From assembly GCA_022448425.1 (NCBI GenBank), contig JAKVCY010000063.1:1-64000 (forward strand): a stretch of 64,000 nucleotides of DNA, read 5' to 3'. The stretch's first letter is position 1. Each line of letters begins with the position of its first letter. The position numbers and the translations under genes were made by a program. This stretch comes from Thalassotalea sp. (lineage in GTDB: Bacteria; Pseudomonadota; Gammaproteobacteria; Enterobacterales; Alteromonadaceae). The notes beneath the pieces were generated by a model. The model saw nothing but the letters and a program-made list of their open reading frames with translations, searched no databases and had not been told where the DNA came from. Positions 34,418 to 44,589 of this stretch are shown here, in pieces.

Positions 34418-35668
34418 TTACTTCTTCTTGGCCTTTTTAGTGGCTTTCTTCGCTATCTTTTTCGCTTTTGCTTTCTTTTGAGCCGTCGTTTTCTTAACTT
34501 TTGGCTTCTTCATTGGCACGCGAGCTTCTTTGTTTTTTGGACGCAATTCTTCGATCACGCGGCGTTGAAGTCGTTCTTTGGTATAACGTTCAATTTTAGC
34601 CACTGACGCCATATCATGTGCTTCTACAAGAGAAATTGCAGTACCTTTATTACCTGCACGTCCCGTTCTACCAATGCGGTGCAGATAAATATCGGCTTTG
34701 TATGGCATATCGAAGTTAATCACATGGGTAATGTCGTCGATATCTATACCGCGTGCAGCAACGTCAGTTGCAACTAACACACTAAGTTCGTTTGTACGAA
34801 TGCGTTCAACAGCGCTGTTACGTTTGTCTTGCGGCATTTTGCCCTCAAGCCAAACACATGGAATATCGGCACCGTAAAGCTTGCCAGATAGAAACTGAAC
34901 AGTTTCGCGCTTATTAGCGAAAACAACCGCACGTTCTACTTCTTCTTGTTTTAACACATTAAGAAGTAACTCGAGCTTGTGCTCTTTGTTGTCAGCTAAA
35001 TGAATCCACTGATGGATTTTCGCTTTTTCTTTGCGCGAAGGGTTTGACTCTAGGTACACTGGCTCATTAAGGAGCTCTTTGGAGAACTTAATAACACCAG
35101 CGCCTTCTAGCGTTGCTGAGAACAACATAGTCTGTTTACGCCAGCGTGCTTCACCAACGATGCGATTGATGGTTTCAGCAAATCCCATGTCAAGCATACG
35201 GTCGGCTTCATCAAGAATTAAGATTTCAATCTCACGTGCATCAAACTGCTCGTTCTCAATGTACTCCATCAAGCGACCTGGTGTCGCAATCAGCATATCA
35301 GTAGTTGCTGTTAAAATATCTTTGTGGCTACCGTAGTTTACGCCACCTGTGATCACACCAGTTTTAATATTGGTGTGAGACGTTAATAACTCGTTCTGCT
35401 CGCTGATTTGCAATGCAAGTTCACGTGTTGGTGTTAGTACTAACACGCGAGGGAACCCAGGCTTAGTGCGCGGGTAGTCTAGTAAATGCTGTGCTGCAGG
35501 TAAAAGGAACGCGGCTGTTTTACCGGTACCTGTTGGCGCAGAAGCAAGAATGTCTTTACCGTCCATCGCCTCTGGCAGCACTAATTGCTGAATAGACGTG
35601 GGCTTTTTAAAACCTGCTTTTTGAATACCACCGATCAGATCTTGGTCTAAATCAAACTGCTCGAACAT
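34418..35668 (-). CDS. srmB: DEAD-box RNA helicase, SrmB-like
   Basis: 416 residues. All helicase motifs are present: Q motif, motif I APTGTGKT (about 44-51), DEAD (150-153), SAT (LFSATLEG), and RIGRTGRAG. The LFSATLEGAGV…KIHQWIHLADN…KLELL region and the FDRPSIQ-like start resemble SrmB. A Lys-rich tail (last 40 residues, repeated KKAK) should bind rRNA. SrmB helps early 50S assembly. It is monocistronic and convergent with the CCXG gene. Confidence 0.9.
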   Translation of the reverse strand: MFEQFDLDQDLIGGIQKAGFKKPTSIQQLVLPEAMDGKDILASAPTGTGKTAAFLLPAAQHLLDYPRTKPGFPRVLVLTPTRELALQISEQNELLTSHTNIKTGVITGGVNYGSHKDILTATTDMLIATPGRLMEYIENEQFDAREIEILILDEADRMLDMGFAETINRIVGEARWRKQTMLFSATLEGAGVIKFSKELLNEPVYLESNPSRKEKAKIHQWIHLADNKEHKLELLLNVLKQEEVERAVVFANKRETVQFLSGKLYGADIPCVWLEGKMPQDKRNSAVERIRTNELSVLVATDVAARGIDIDDITHVINFDMPYKADIYLHRIGRTGRAGNKGTAISLVEAHDMASVAKIERYTKERLQRRVIEELRPKNKEARVPMKKPKVKKTTAQKKAKAKKIAKKATKKAKKK

Positions 35669-35757
35669 GGAAATTACCCATCAATAAGAAAATGACGGCG
35701 ATTATATACGTTATTACTGCGTAAGTCGCGTAATAGAGGGGATTTAAAGGACTGGTT

Positions 35758-36905
35758 TTAGAAAAAAACGAGTGGATTAACGTCGTAGCTCACCAACAAA
35801 TTCTTGGTTTGTTGATAGTGTTCTAATGCCATTTTATGGGTTTCCCTGCCGACGCCTGATTTCTTATAGCCACCAAATGCTGCATGCGCTGGATACATGT
35901 GATAACAGTTTGTCCAAACGCGGCAAGCTTCAATTTTTCGGCCCACGCGGTATGCGCGATTGGTGTCACGTGTCCACACTCCTGCGCCTAAACCAAATTC
36001 GGTGCTGTTAGCTAGCTTGACTGCTTCAGATTCATGTTTAAAGGTTGAAACAGAAATTACAGGACCAAAAATTTCTTCTTGGAATACGCGCATATCGTTT
36101 TTGCCGTAAAGCAATGTAGGTTTGACGTAGTAGCCATTATCAAGTTTATCGCCCAGTGCTTCAGCCTCGCCTCCCGTCAACACTTTTACGCCTTCTTTTT
36201 TGCCAATATCTATGTAGCTCATGATCTTGTCGAATTGTTCTTGTGACGCTTGCGCACCGACCATAGTATCGGTATCAAGTGGGTTGCCGCGAACGATCGC
36301 TGTTGTGCGTTCTACCACTTTTTCGATAAAGGCATTTTAGATATCTTCTTGGACAAATAAGCGAGAAGGGCAAGTACAAACTTCACCTTGGTTAAAGTAG
36401 GCTAGTACAGCGCCTTCGATACATTTACTTAAATACTCGTCTTCAAAATCTAAGACGTCAGAGAATAATAAGTTAGGAGACTTTCCGCCAAGCTCTACAG
36501 TTGATGGAATAATGCTTTCTGCTGCGCATTTTAAGATGTGACTACCGACAGGTGTTGAACCGGTAAATGCGATTTTCGCAATGCGGTTGCTGGTCGCTAA
36601 TGCTTGACCAGCCTCTTGGCCATAACCATTAACAACATTTAAAACTCCAGCTGGCAATAAATCACCAATGAGTTCTAGTAACACGAGAATTGATGCAGGT
36701 GCTTGCTCTGCTGGCTTTATAACCACACAGTTACCAGCAGCTAGTGCCGGGCCAAGCTTCCATGCAGCCATTAAAATAGGGAAATTCCATGAAATAATTT
36801 GTCCAACTACACCTAGAGGTTCATGAATATGATAAGACATAGTGTGCTCGTCAAGTTCAGCTAAAGAACCTTCTTGTGCGCGGATACAACCTGCAAAATA
36901 GTGTG
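35758..36905 (-). pseudogene. Aldehyde dehydrogenase remnant: 5' end deleted and internal stop
   Basis: The frame holds most of an AldB-like aldehyde dehydrogenase: [30 protein letters not shown] and, in the C-terminal part, FGGYKKSGVGRETHKMAL. A TAA at 36337-36339 splits it in frame. The catalytic Cys context is [10 protein letters not shown]. About the first 110 residues are absent: similarity stops at HYFAGC (about 36903), where the sequence abruptly becomes an AraC fragment on the other strand. NAD-dependent aldehyde oxidation is the family role. This copy is dead. Confidence 0.9.
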
Positions 36906-37149
36906 TGTGAGCCGAACTAAGTTCTTTGAGTGCTTCAAAATGCATGTGGGTTGTACGCCGCAAGCATTTCAACAAAATGTAAGATTAAAGCAGGCGGCGA
37001 GAATGATTGAACAAGGACACCAAATTACGGCGACTTGTTTTGATGTAGGTTTTAAAAACACGAGCCATTTTAGCCGCGCTTTTAAACAGTGCTTTGGTTC
37101 ATCGCCTCATCAATATAAAGCGCGACATGCAAATACAATTGCCCATTAA
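36905..37149 (+). pseudogene. AraC-family regulator C-terminal fragment
   Basis: Only the end of the regulator remains: a helix-turn-helix run ([34 protein letters not shown]) and the second one (ITATCFDVGFKNTSHFSRAFKQCFGSSPHQYK). Its start, the sensor part and its promoter are gone, and the fragment abuts the aldehyde dehydrogenase remnant. Divergent AraC/aldehyde dehydrogenase pairs are common, so one deletion between them explains both truncations. Confidence 0.85.
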
Positions 37150-37168
37150 GCTTGGGCAAGTACTCGCC

Positions 37169-37696
37169 TTATAGCTCGTCAAAAATTTCGGTAAGTTCTT
37201 GGTTTACTTGCAGACACCACTGGCTGATGCGTTCGTCAGATTTGTCGTATTGGTTGTCTTCATCAAGTGCTAAGCCGACAAATTGGCTTTTGTCTGCCGT
37301 TAGTGCTTTTGATGCTGCAAATTCATAGCCTTGATTAGGCCAGTAGCCAATTGTGTGTCCGCCTTGGGCTTCAACCACTTCGTGTAGCATGCCTAATGCG
37401 TCTTGGAACCAGTCGGTGTAACCAATTTGATCACCCATTCCGTAAAGCGCGACAATTTTGTTGGTTAAATTGATAGTTGCAAGTTCTTCCCAATGCGACT
37501 CCCAATCTTCTTGTAGTTCACCGTAATCCCACGTAGAAATGCCCAATATTACGATGTCATATTGGTTAATATCGGCAAGTGAAACGTCTTTGATATTGTT
37601 TAAATCAACGCGTTCTTCACCAAGCTCAGCTTGAATCTTTTCAGCAGCAATTTCGGTGTAACAGGTTGTAGAACCGTAAAAAAGACCAATTTTCAT
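37169..37696 (-). CDS. fldB: Flavodoxin FldB
   Basis: 175 residues from ATG 37696 (TTGGAG 12 bases upstream). The FMN phosphate loop GSTTCYTE (about 8-15), the ring-contacting [12 protein letters not shown] and YGMGDQIGY are typical of long-chain flavodoxins. It carries single electrons in the cytoplasm. The FldB assignment rests on similarity and on its place beside dsbC-recJ-prfB-lysS, as in E. coli. Confidence 0.9.
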   Translation of the reverse strand: MKIGLFYGSTTCYTEIAAEKIQAELGEERVDLNNIKDVSLADINQYDIVILGISTWDYGELQEDWESHWEELATINLTNKIVALYGMGDQIGYTDWFQDALGMLHEVVEAQGGHTIGYWPNQGYEFAASKALTADKSQFVGLALDEDNQYDKSDERISQWCLQVNQELTEIFDEL

Positions 37697-37912
37697 TAGG
37701 GATTGTTGCTCCAAAGGGGTTTAGTTTTCGTAGCTTATTAGTGCTAATACGCAGCTAATAGCGGCGCGAGTTTAGCAGATTCTGATGGGACTGTGCTAGC
37801 GCTAGCCAGAGACGTTTGCAATTTTATGAGTAAAACGGTAATTTTAGCGCTCGATTTAAGGTCTAGTTTACTAACTTATCAAATTTTTAATTTTCACATT
37901 GGAATAAAATCA

Positions 37913-38704
37913 ATGAAAACATTGCTGTCAGCGGCGTTGAGCTTGGGGATGTTGGTTACTTCATCTTCAGTATTTGCAAAAGCACCAGAACAAGTACCTT
38001 CGAACATAGCAAGACCTGAAGCACAAGCCTTTAACGCAGAAGCAATCAAATCAGCGTTAGAAAGCAAAATTGAAATTAATGTCATGTCGGTTCGCCAAGC
38101 ACCTATGCCAGGTTTGGCTGAAGTATTTACCGACCAAGGCTTGTTTTACAGTAGCCTAGATGGCAGCTATATCATCAAAGGTACTTTATTTGGAGTAGAC
38201 CAAAAAGTATCAAATTTGACTGAATTTGCGTTAGCAGATTTGCGCGTAGAAGGCATGGGCAAGTTTAGCGATAGCATGATTGTTTACCCTGCCAAAGACG
38301 AAAAACATGTTGTTACTGTTTACACAGATTACACCTGTACATTCTGTCGTAAATTGCATGCAAAAATGGATCAGTACAACAAGCTAGGTATTACGATTCG
38401 TTACTTACCTTATCCTCGTTTTGGTATTTATGATCGTGAAAATCCGAGCGAATACAGCGAAAACTTCCAAAAGCTACGTTCGATTTGGTGTCACGAAGAC
38501 CCTAATTTAGCAATGGATAAAGCGAAAGAGAGTAATGGTCAAAACATTGCGAGCCGTATATGTGAAGCGCCAATTGAAGCAAACTTCAATTTCGCTCGCC
38601 AAATCGGTGTAAGCGCTACGCCTGCAATAGTGTTTGAAAATGGCTTCTTATTACCGGGCTTTCGCGAGCCTGCTGACTTAAAAGCTATTTTAGAGACGTT
38701 ATAA
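37913..38704 (+). CDS. dsbC: Disulphide isomerase DsbC
   Basis: 263 residues from ATG 37913. Signal peptide to about residue 22, an N-terminal dimerisation domain, then a thioredoxin domain with CTFC (Cys142 and Cys145; E. coli has CGYC) and the cis-proline in SATPAIVF. It shuffles wrong disulphides in periplasmic proteins. In E. coli xerD lies between fldB and dsbC; here no xerD is seen. A strong terminator separates it from recJ. Confidence 0.93.
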   Translation: MKTLLSAALSLGMLVTSSSVFAKAPEQVPSNIARPEAQAFNAEAIKSALESKIEINVMSVRQAPMPGLAEVFTDQGLFYSSLDGSYIIKGTLFGVDQKVSNLTEFALADLRVEGMGKFSDSMIVYPAKDEKHVVTVYTDYTCTFCRKLHAKMDQYNKLGITIRYLPYPRFGIYDRENPSEYSENFQKLRSIWCHEDPNLAMDKAKESNGQNIASRICEAPIEANFNFARQIGVSATPAIVFENGFLLPGFREPADLKAILETL

Positions 38705-38742
38705 TCGTTTCTATGTAAGCTTTTCAGAGATATTTTTTAGCT

Positions 38743-38770
38743 AAAAAGCCGCTTTGTTAGCGGCTTTTTT
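38743..38770 (+). terminator. Terminator of dsbC
   Basis: AAAAAGCCGCT / AGCGGCTTTTT around TTGTT, followed by T. Confidence 0.9.
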
Positions 38771-38899
38771 CTTATGTTAAAGCTGCGGTTATCTCGCTAT
38801 TCTATTATTGATGTTAGTTGATGCAATTAAACGGTTCACTCCGGCATCAAGAAGTAGCTATAGCTGGAAACAAACTATGTTGACCCTCGGATAACATTC

Positions 38900-40636
38900 A
38901 TGGACAAACAAATTATCAGACGTGAGCGGGTGAGTGATGAACACTTACCTAGCTCATATCACCCAGTACTCAAGCAAATCTATGCTGCACGTGGCGTTAA
39001 GTCAGAAACAGAACTTGCGCTGACGTTAAAAGAGATGATCGCAGTTGATGCACTTTCAGGTTTGGCAAAAGGGTGTGAGGTGTTATTCGATGCATTTCAA
39101 CGTCAGGCTAACATTACCATAGTGGGTGATTTCGATGCAGATGGTGCGACTAGTACGGCCTTGATGATGGAAGCTCTTACGTTATTGGGTTCGCGTAATC
39201 ATCGATTTATTGTACCTAATCGTTTTGAGTATGGTTATGGCTTAACTCCAGAGATAGTTGATATTGCGCATCAGCAGGGTAGCGAGCTAATTATTACGGT
39301 GGATAATGGTATCAGCTGTTTTGCAGGGATTGAGCGCGCGCAAACACTTGGCATTCAAGTCATCGTCACTGACCATCATTTACCGGGCGAGCGTTTACCG
39401 CCAGCGGACGCCATTATCAATCCTAATCAGCATGATTGTGGCTTTCCATCCAAGGCACTTGCTGGTGTTGGCGTTGCATTTTATTTCATGCTGGCGTTAC
39501 GAAAGCACTTAAGAGAAAACCACTGGTTTACTCAGCAGCAACTGCCAGAGCCCAATTTGGCCCAGCTCCTGGATTTAGTGGCATTGGGAACAGTGGCTGA
39601 TGTCGTTCCATTGGATGCCAATAATCGTATTCTGGTCTCTCAGGGCCTCAAGCGTATTCGTGCTGGTCGTACGCGCCCCGGTATTCAAGCATTAATTGAA
39701 GTAGCAAAGAGAAATCAAGAGCAGTTAGTTGCCAGCGATTTTGGCTTTGCTTTGGGGCCTAGAATAAATGCTGCTGGTAGATTAGATGACATGTCGTTTG
39801 GCATTAACTGTTTACTGGCAAGTGATTTAATGACCGCTCGCGCAATGGCTGCTGAGCTCGATGATTTAAACAAAGCGCGCCGAGAGATTGAACAAGGCAT
39901 GCAGCAAGAGGCGGAGCGAGTACTTACCTCGTTAAAGTTTTCTGAAGATAACTTGCCGTTTGCCATTGCACTTTACCAGGCTGATTGGCACCAGGGCGTC
40001 ATTGGTATTGTCGCTGGTCGTTTAAAGGAGAAGTTTCATCGGCCAAGTATTGTGTTCGCTAAAGCAGATCCTGATGACAATACGAATGACGAAATAAAAG
40101 GTTCGGCGCGTTCAATTCCAGGTTTACATATTCGCGATCTGCTTGAGCACATTGATAGTCAACATCCGGGTGTTATCCGAAAATTCGGAGGACATGCTAT
40201 GGCGGCAGGACTTTCGATAGCGGCTAATGACTTTGAGCAGTTTAATCGTCTGTTTCAACAATATGCAGAAACGTGGCTTAGTAAAGAATCACTTACTGGG
40301 ACAATCTTATCGGACGGTGAACTTGAAACAAATTTAATTAACATTGAATTTGCACACTATTTGCGAGAGTCAGGTCCATGGGGACAGTTGTTTCCAGAGC
40401 CAATGTTTGATGATGAGTTTGTTATTCTGCAACAGCGTATTGTGGGCGAGAAACATTTAAAGCTTGTGCTTGAAAAAAGCGGTGTTGCTTTTGATGCGAT
40501 AGCATTCAATATTGATGTTAAACAGTGGCCTAATGCGAAAGCAAAAAACGCTCATGTCGCTTACAAACTTGATATTAATGAGTTTAGAGGTAAGCAGTCA
40601 GTGCAGTTAATGGTAGATCACATCAAGGCAATATAA
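38900..40636 (+). CDS. recJ: Single-strand-specific 5'-3' exonuclease RecJ
   Basis: 578 residues, the usual length. DHH-family motifs: VGDFDADGATS (about 72-82), VTDHHLPG (about 155-162), and the DHHA1 part with GGHAMAAGLSI. It degrades 5' single-stranded ends in RecF recombination, mismatch and base-excision repair. It lies before prfB-lysS as in E. coli, though a minus-strand gene intervenes. Confidence 0.95.
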   Translation: MDKQIIRRERVSDEHLPSSYHPVLKQIYAARGVKSETELALTLKEMIAVDALSGLAKGCEVLFDAFQRQANITIVGDFDADGATSTALMMEALTLLGSRNHRFIVPNRFEYGYGLTPEIVDIAHQQGSELIITVDNGISCFAGIERAQTLGIQVIVTDHHLPGERLPPADAIINPNQHDCGFPSKALAGVGVAFYFMLALRKHLRENHWFTQQQLPEPNLAQLLDLVALGTVADVVPLDANNRILVSQGLKRIRAGRTRPGIQALIEVAKRNQEQLVASDFGFALGPRINAAGRLDDMSFGINCLLASDLMTARAMAAELDDLNKARREIEQGMQQEAERVLTSLKFSEDNLPFAIALYQADWHQGVIGIVAGRLKEKFHRPSIVFAKADPDDNTNDEIKGSARSIPGLHIRDLLEHIDSQHPGVIRKFGGHAMAAGLSIAANDFEQFNRLFQQYAETWLSKESLTGTILSDGELETNLINIEFAHYLRESGPWGQLFPEPMFDDEFVILQQRIVGEKHLKLVLEKSGVAFDAIAFNIDVKQWPNAKAKNAHVAYKLDINEFRGKQSVQLMVDHIKAI

Positions 40637-40677
40637 AGCCTATTTGCGCTCTATCTTTGCTTTGTTATCGAATTGAT

Positions 40678-41409
40678 TTAAAGTTGATATTTAGCTTTTA
40701 ACGATAACCATTTATCAGATTGTTGAAGTGCTTTAGCGTATTGCTTAATGGTTTGTGTGGTTTGGCTATCAAGTTGGTGCAGTAGGATAGAACGTCGCTG
40801 GATAAAAAGTGGTTTTTTACTTTTGTGCAGCTGTGTTCGCATCGTAGGTTGCTGTTCAAGGTATTGCTCAAATACATATTCAGGCATCACAGCAAAATCG
40901 CCACGGCCAGCTAATACCATAATTAAACAAAGGTTTTCGTTTCGGCATGAATAACGCTTCAGTTTTTGAGCGTTAACTAAATCGTCAATCACATGATACT
41001 TGTAATCAACACGACCTAAAAACATCAATGATTTGACTCCGATCTCGTCAATCGAGACAGGGTTGTCTTTGTGGGAAATGGCGTAAACGCCTTCTTCAGC
41101 AAGTACAGCGGAATCTTCGAGCCCTGCGCCTTCGTCAAACCAAAACTTTAGCGAGAGAGGAATAATTAATGGCGTGCCTTTCTCTATCATAACCATCAGG
41201 CGTTTCTTGGATAGTCGCTGATATTTGAAGTCAATGGCAGGTAATTCCTCTTGCAATAATGCAGAAAATTCTTTTACTAGGCCGGCGTCGCCGATTTTGT
41301 AGGGTGGATAAGCCATATAATCAGCAATGACTATTTTATTGTCGGCCATGCTAAATTTTGCAATTAAAATTCCGCAAATTAATAGCAGTAATTTGATTGT
41401 TTTTAGCAT
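40678..41409 (-). CDS. Periplasmic solute-binding-like protein (family 3)
   Basis: 243 residues from ATG 41409, with a signal peptide (KLLLLICGILIAKFSM). It starts the mature part with IVIADYMAYPPYK, and later shows the LMVMIEKGTPLIIPLSL and FAVMPEYVFEQYL blocks seen in amino-acid-binding/transglycosylase-like SBP_bac_3 folds. There is no transporter gene beside it. Short stand-alone members are common in Alteromonadales with unknown ligands. An upstream ATG at 41469 would disrupt the signal, so I prefer the internal one. Confidence 0.75.
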   Translation of the reverse strand: MLKTIKLLLLICGILIAKFSMADNKIVIADYMAYPPYKIGDAGLVKEFSALLQEELPAIDFKYQRLSKKRLMVMIEKGTPLIIPLSLKFWFDEGAGLEDSAVLAEEGVYAISHKDNPVSIDEIGVKSLMFLGRVDYKYHVIDDLVNAQKLKRYSCRNENLCLIMVLAGRGDFAVMPEYVFEQYLEQQPTMRTQLHKSKKPLFIQRRSILLHQLDSQTTQTIKQYAKALQQSDKWLSLKAKYQL

Positions 41410-41544
41410 CTTAGTATATCGTCCCAAAGCTCTATTCACCGCTGAATATTCCTTATTGAATATAGTCAATTCAGATTGTTTTACAAACCCATAAAAGCTA
41501 CAATGGCCGACTTTATTTTTCGGCTGTATTCGAGTTTAACTTTC

Positions 41545-42643
41545 ATGTTTGAAGTAAATCCTGTTCTCAATTCAATTAAGGATATTAAAGAGCGCACCTC
41601 AATGCTTAGGGGGTATCTTTGACTACGATGTCAAAGCAGAGCGTTTAGTCGAAGTAAGCAGAGAGTTAGAACTACCTGAAATATGGAATGAACCAGAGCG
41701 TGCCCAAGCGTTAGGTAAAGAGCGCTCAGCGCTAGAAGCTGTCGTTAAAACCATCGAAACGTTAGAAGCTGGGTGTGAGGATATCGAAGGCTTGGTTGAG
41801 CTTGCTGTCGAAGAAAACGATGAAGATACCTTCAAAGATGCTGAAGCAGAAGCTGCTGAATTGGTTGAGCAACTTGAAAAATTAGAGTTTCGTCGTATGT
41901 TCTCAGGTGAGCAAGACGAAAACGATTGTTATCTCGATATTCAATCTGGCTCTGGCGGTACAGAGGCACAAGATTGGGCTGAAATGCTGATGCGTATGTA
42001 CTTGCGCTGGGGTGAAGCGCATGGCTTTAAAACAGAAGTTATCGAAGTGTCAGATGGCGATGTGGCAGGCATTAAAGGCTGTACCATTAAATATTCGGGG
42101 GAGTATGCTTACGGTTGGTTGCGCACTGAAACAGGTGTTCACCGTTTAGTACGTAAGTCACCATTTGATTCAAGTGGTCGTCGCCATACTTCATTTGCAT
42201 CAGCATTTATTTACCCCGAGATTGACGACAATATTGAAATTGATATCAATCCAGCAGACTTACGTGTAGATACTTTTAGAGCCTCAGGCGCTGGTGGTCA
42301 GCACGTTAACAAAACGGATTCTGCAATTCGTATTACGCATATTCCAACGGGTGCTGTGGTTGCTTGTCAGAACGATCGCTCGCAACACAAAAACCGTGCG
42401 ACAGCAATGAAGCTATTGAAAGCTAAGCTTTACGAAATGGAAATTCAAAAGCAAAACGAAGATAAACAAGCACTTGAAGAAGGTAAGTCAGATATTGGTT
42501 GGGGTAGTCAGATTCGCTCTTACGTATTAGATGACAGCCGTATAAAAGACTTACGCACTGGTGTTGAAAACAGGAACACCCAAGCCGTTCTCGACGGTGA
42601 TCTCGATAAATTTATCGAAGCATCTTTGAAGTCCGGTTTATAA
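41545..42643 (+). CDS. prfB: Peptide chain release factor 2 (programmed +1 frameshift)
   Basis: 365 residues made by joining 41545-41619 and 41621-42643. The first 25 codons end in the in-frame TGA at 41620-41622; a +1 shift continues as [11 protein letters not shown]. The codon-recognition motif SPF (in [11 protein letters not shown]) and the GGQ tripeptide ([11 protein letters not shown]) are both present. RF2 ends translation at UGA/UAA. The frame shift is the classic autoregulation by RF2 level. It is upstream of lysS as in E. coli. Confidence 0.97.
41608..41623 (+). other. RF2 frameshift site
   Basis: AGGGGG (41608-41613) acts as an internal Shine-Dalgarno three bases before CTT-TGA-C (41617-41623). 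TGA is codon 26, as in E. coli. Confidence 0.95.
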
Positions 42644-42660
42644 ATATTGTTTAACGCTTA

Positions 42661-42780
42661 GTTATTAAAGCAACTTCTGCGTCAAATATGCTCACATAGA
42701 TGTCTATGCTGAGCGTATTATCCTTGAATTAACGTTACTAACTTAACATTACAAACGTAGCGTTGATTCAATAATTAGTT
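42661..42780. repeat. Intergenic double-hairpin element between prfB and lysS
   Basis: First hairpin: AATATGCTCA (42685-42694) / TGAGCGTATT (42710-42719) with one mismatch, enclosing CATAG/CTATG. Second: TGAATTAACG (42725-42734) / CGTTGATTCA (42761-42770), one mismatch. The tandem layout without a T-run looks like a dispersed repeat. Family status is inferred. Confidence 0.5.
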
Positions 42781-42843
42781 TAAATGAATAAAAACTAAGT
42801 TGATTAATCAGCTTACTCACATTAACCAAGTTTGAGACTGAAA

Positions 42844-44403
42844 ATGACAGACCAAGCAAATCAAGACGAAAATAAATTAATCGCCGAGCGTCGCGGCAAA
42901 TTAGCGCAAATTCGAGAAAACTGCCCGGCTAACGGCCACCCAAATAAGTTTGACCGAAAACACTATGCGGCTGATTTACAGGCCGCACACGGTGAGAAAG
43001 ATAAAGAGACGCTTGAAGCTGAAACTGATGTATACAGCATTGCTGGTCGTGTAATGGCTAAACGTGGTCCATTCTTGGTACTACAAGACATGACTGGTCG
43101 CATCCAAGCGTACGCTGATAAAAACGTACAAAAAGAAATCAAGGCTAACCTTGGTGGCGTGTTAGATATCGGTGATATCGTTGGTGTTACAGGTACTTTG
43201 CATAAGTCGGGCAAAGGTGACTTGTACGTAAACATGAACGAATACCAGTTACTAACTAAATCATTACGTCCGTTACCTGAGAAGTTCCACGGTTTACAAG
43301 ATACAGAAACTAAGTACCGTCAGCGCTATGTTGATTTAATTATTAACGAAGAAACGCGTGACACGTTCAAAGTGCGTTCAAAAATTGTTGATGGTATTCG
43401 TCGCTTCTTGAGCGAGCGTGACTTTATGGAAGTTGAGACGCCAATGCTACAAACCATCCCAGGTGGTGCAACGGCTAAGCCTTTCGTAACACACCATAAT
43501 GCATTAGATGTTCAAATGTTCATGCGTATTGCACCTGAGCTTTACTTGAAGCGTTTAGTGGTTGGTGGTTTCGAAAAAGTATTCGAAATTAACCGTAACT
43601 TCCGTAACGAAGGTTTATCAACGCGTCACAACCCAGAATTCACTATGATTGAATTCTACCAAGCGTATGCGGATTACCATGACTTAATGAACTTAACTGA
43701 AGACATGCTTCGTACACTCGCTGAAGAAGTAATGGGTACGTCAGTGATTCGCAACACGGTGAAAAACGCTGAAGGTGAAGTGGTTGAAGAGAAGTTCTAC
43801 GACTTTGGCAAACCTTTTCTTCGCTTATCTATGGTTGATGCAATCCTTAAGTATGCTGAAGAAGGCGTAGTTACAGCTGAAGACGAAGCAGCACTTCGCG
43901 ATCCTGAAAACAACTTCGAACAAATCAAAGCACTTGCAAAGAAAGTTCACGTTAAAGAAGGTGATGCAGCGAAAGTTTGGGGTCCAGGTAAATATATCTG
44001 TGAAATCTTCGAAGAAGTGGCAGAGCATTTACTTGATCAACCAACTTTCATTACAGAGTACCCGTGGGAAGTATCTCCACTAGCTCGCCGTAACGATGAA
44101 AACCCGTTTATTACTGACCGTTTTGAATTCTTTGTTGGTGGTCGCGAGTTAGCCAACGGCTTCTCTGAGCTTAACGATGCTGAAGACCAAGCGGCACGTT
44201 TCCGCAAGCAAGTGGAAGAGAAAGATGCAGGCGATGACGAAGCAATGCACTTTGATGATGATTACATCAATGCACTTGAGTACGGTTTACCGCCAACGGC
44301 TGGTGAAGGTATTGGTATCGATCGTTTAGTCATGCTATTTACTGATTCACCTACGATCAAAGACGTTATTTTATTCCCGCACATGCGTCCGCTAGCGGAA
44401 TAG
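42844..44403 (+). CDS. lysS: Lysyl-tRNA synthetase (class II)
   Basis: 519 residues from ATG 42844. It begins with an OB-fold anticodon-binding domain ([15 protein letters not shown]), followed by the class II core: motif 1, motif 2 ([26 protein letters not shown]) and motif 3 ([13 protein letters not shown]). It charges tRNA-Lys in the cytoplasm. The upstream TTG at 42832 is an unlikely start. It has its own terminator and forms the conserved prfB-lysS pair. Confidence 0.97.
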   Translation: MTDQANQDENKLIAERRGKLAQIRENCPANGHPNKFDRKHYAADLQAAHGEKDKETLEAETDVYSIAGRVMAKRGPFLVLQDMTGRIQAYADKNVQKEIKANLGGVLDIGDIVGVTGTLHKSGKGDLYVNMNEYQLLTKSLRPLPEKFHGLQDTETKYRQRYVDLIINEETRDTFKVRSKIVDGIRRFLSERDFMEVETPMLQTIPGGATAKPFVTHHNALDVQMFMRIAPELYLKRLVVGGFEKVFEINRNFRNEGLSTRHNPEFTMIEFYQAYADYHDLMNLTEDMLRTLAEEVMGTSVIRNTVKNAEGEVVEEKFYDFGKPFLRLSMVDAILKYAEEGVVTAEDEAALRDPENNFEQIKALAKKVHVKEGDAAKVWGPGKYICEIFEEVAEHLLDQPTFITEYPWEVSPLARRNDENPFITDRFEFFVGGRELANGFSELNDAEDQAARFRKQVEEKDAGDDEAMHFDDDYINALEYGLPPTAGEGIGIDRLVMLFTDSPTIKDVILFPHMRPLAE

Positions 44404-44434
44404 TTTGTACCAATAAAGGTATTGTCATTGAGAG

Positions 44435-44458
44435 AAAAGCACCTTAGGGTGCTTTTTT
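44435..44458 (+). terminator. Terminator of lysS
   Basis: AAAAGCACC / GGTGCTTTT around TTAG, then T. Confidence 0.9.
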
Positions 44459-44589
44459 GTTTTAGCTGATTAGGTTATACTGTGCGCTTTTGTTTTTACC
44501 TAACGACGCAGATTTATATTGTCATCACTTAGCTTTATTCTCTGGCTAGGTTTAAATCAATTAATTAGGATTATGCAAAGGAACTGCTG

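Noticed and set aside
41545-42643. prfB seen as a frameshifted pseudogene
   Set aside because: AGGGGG-TAT-CTT-TGA-C at codon 26 is the classical programmed frameshift of RF2; it is not damage.
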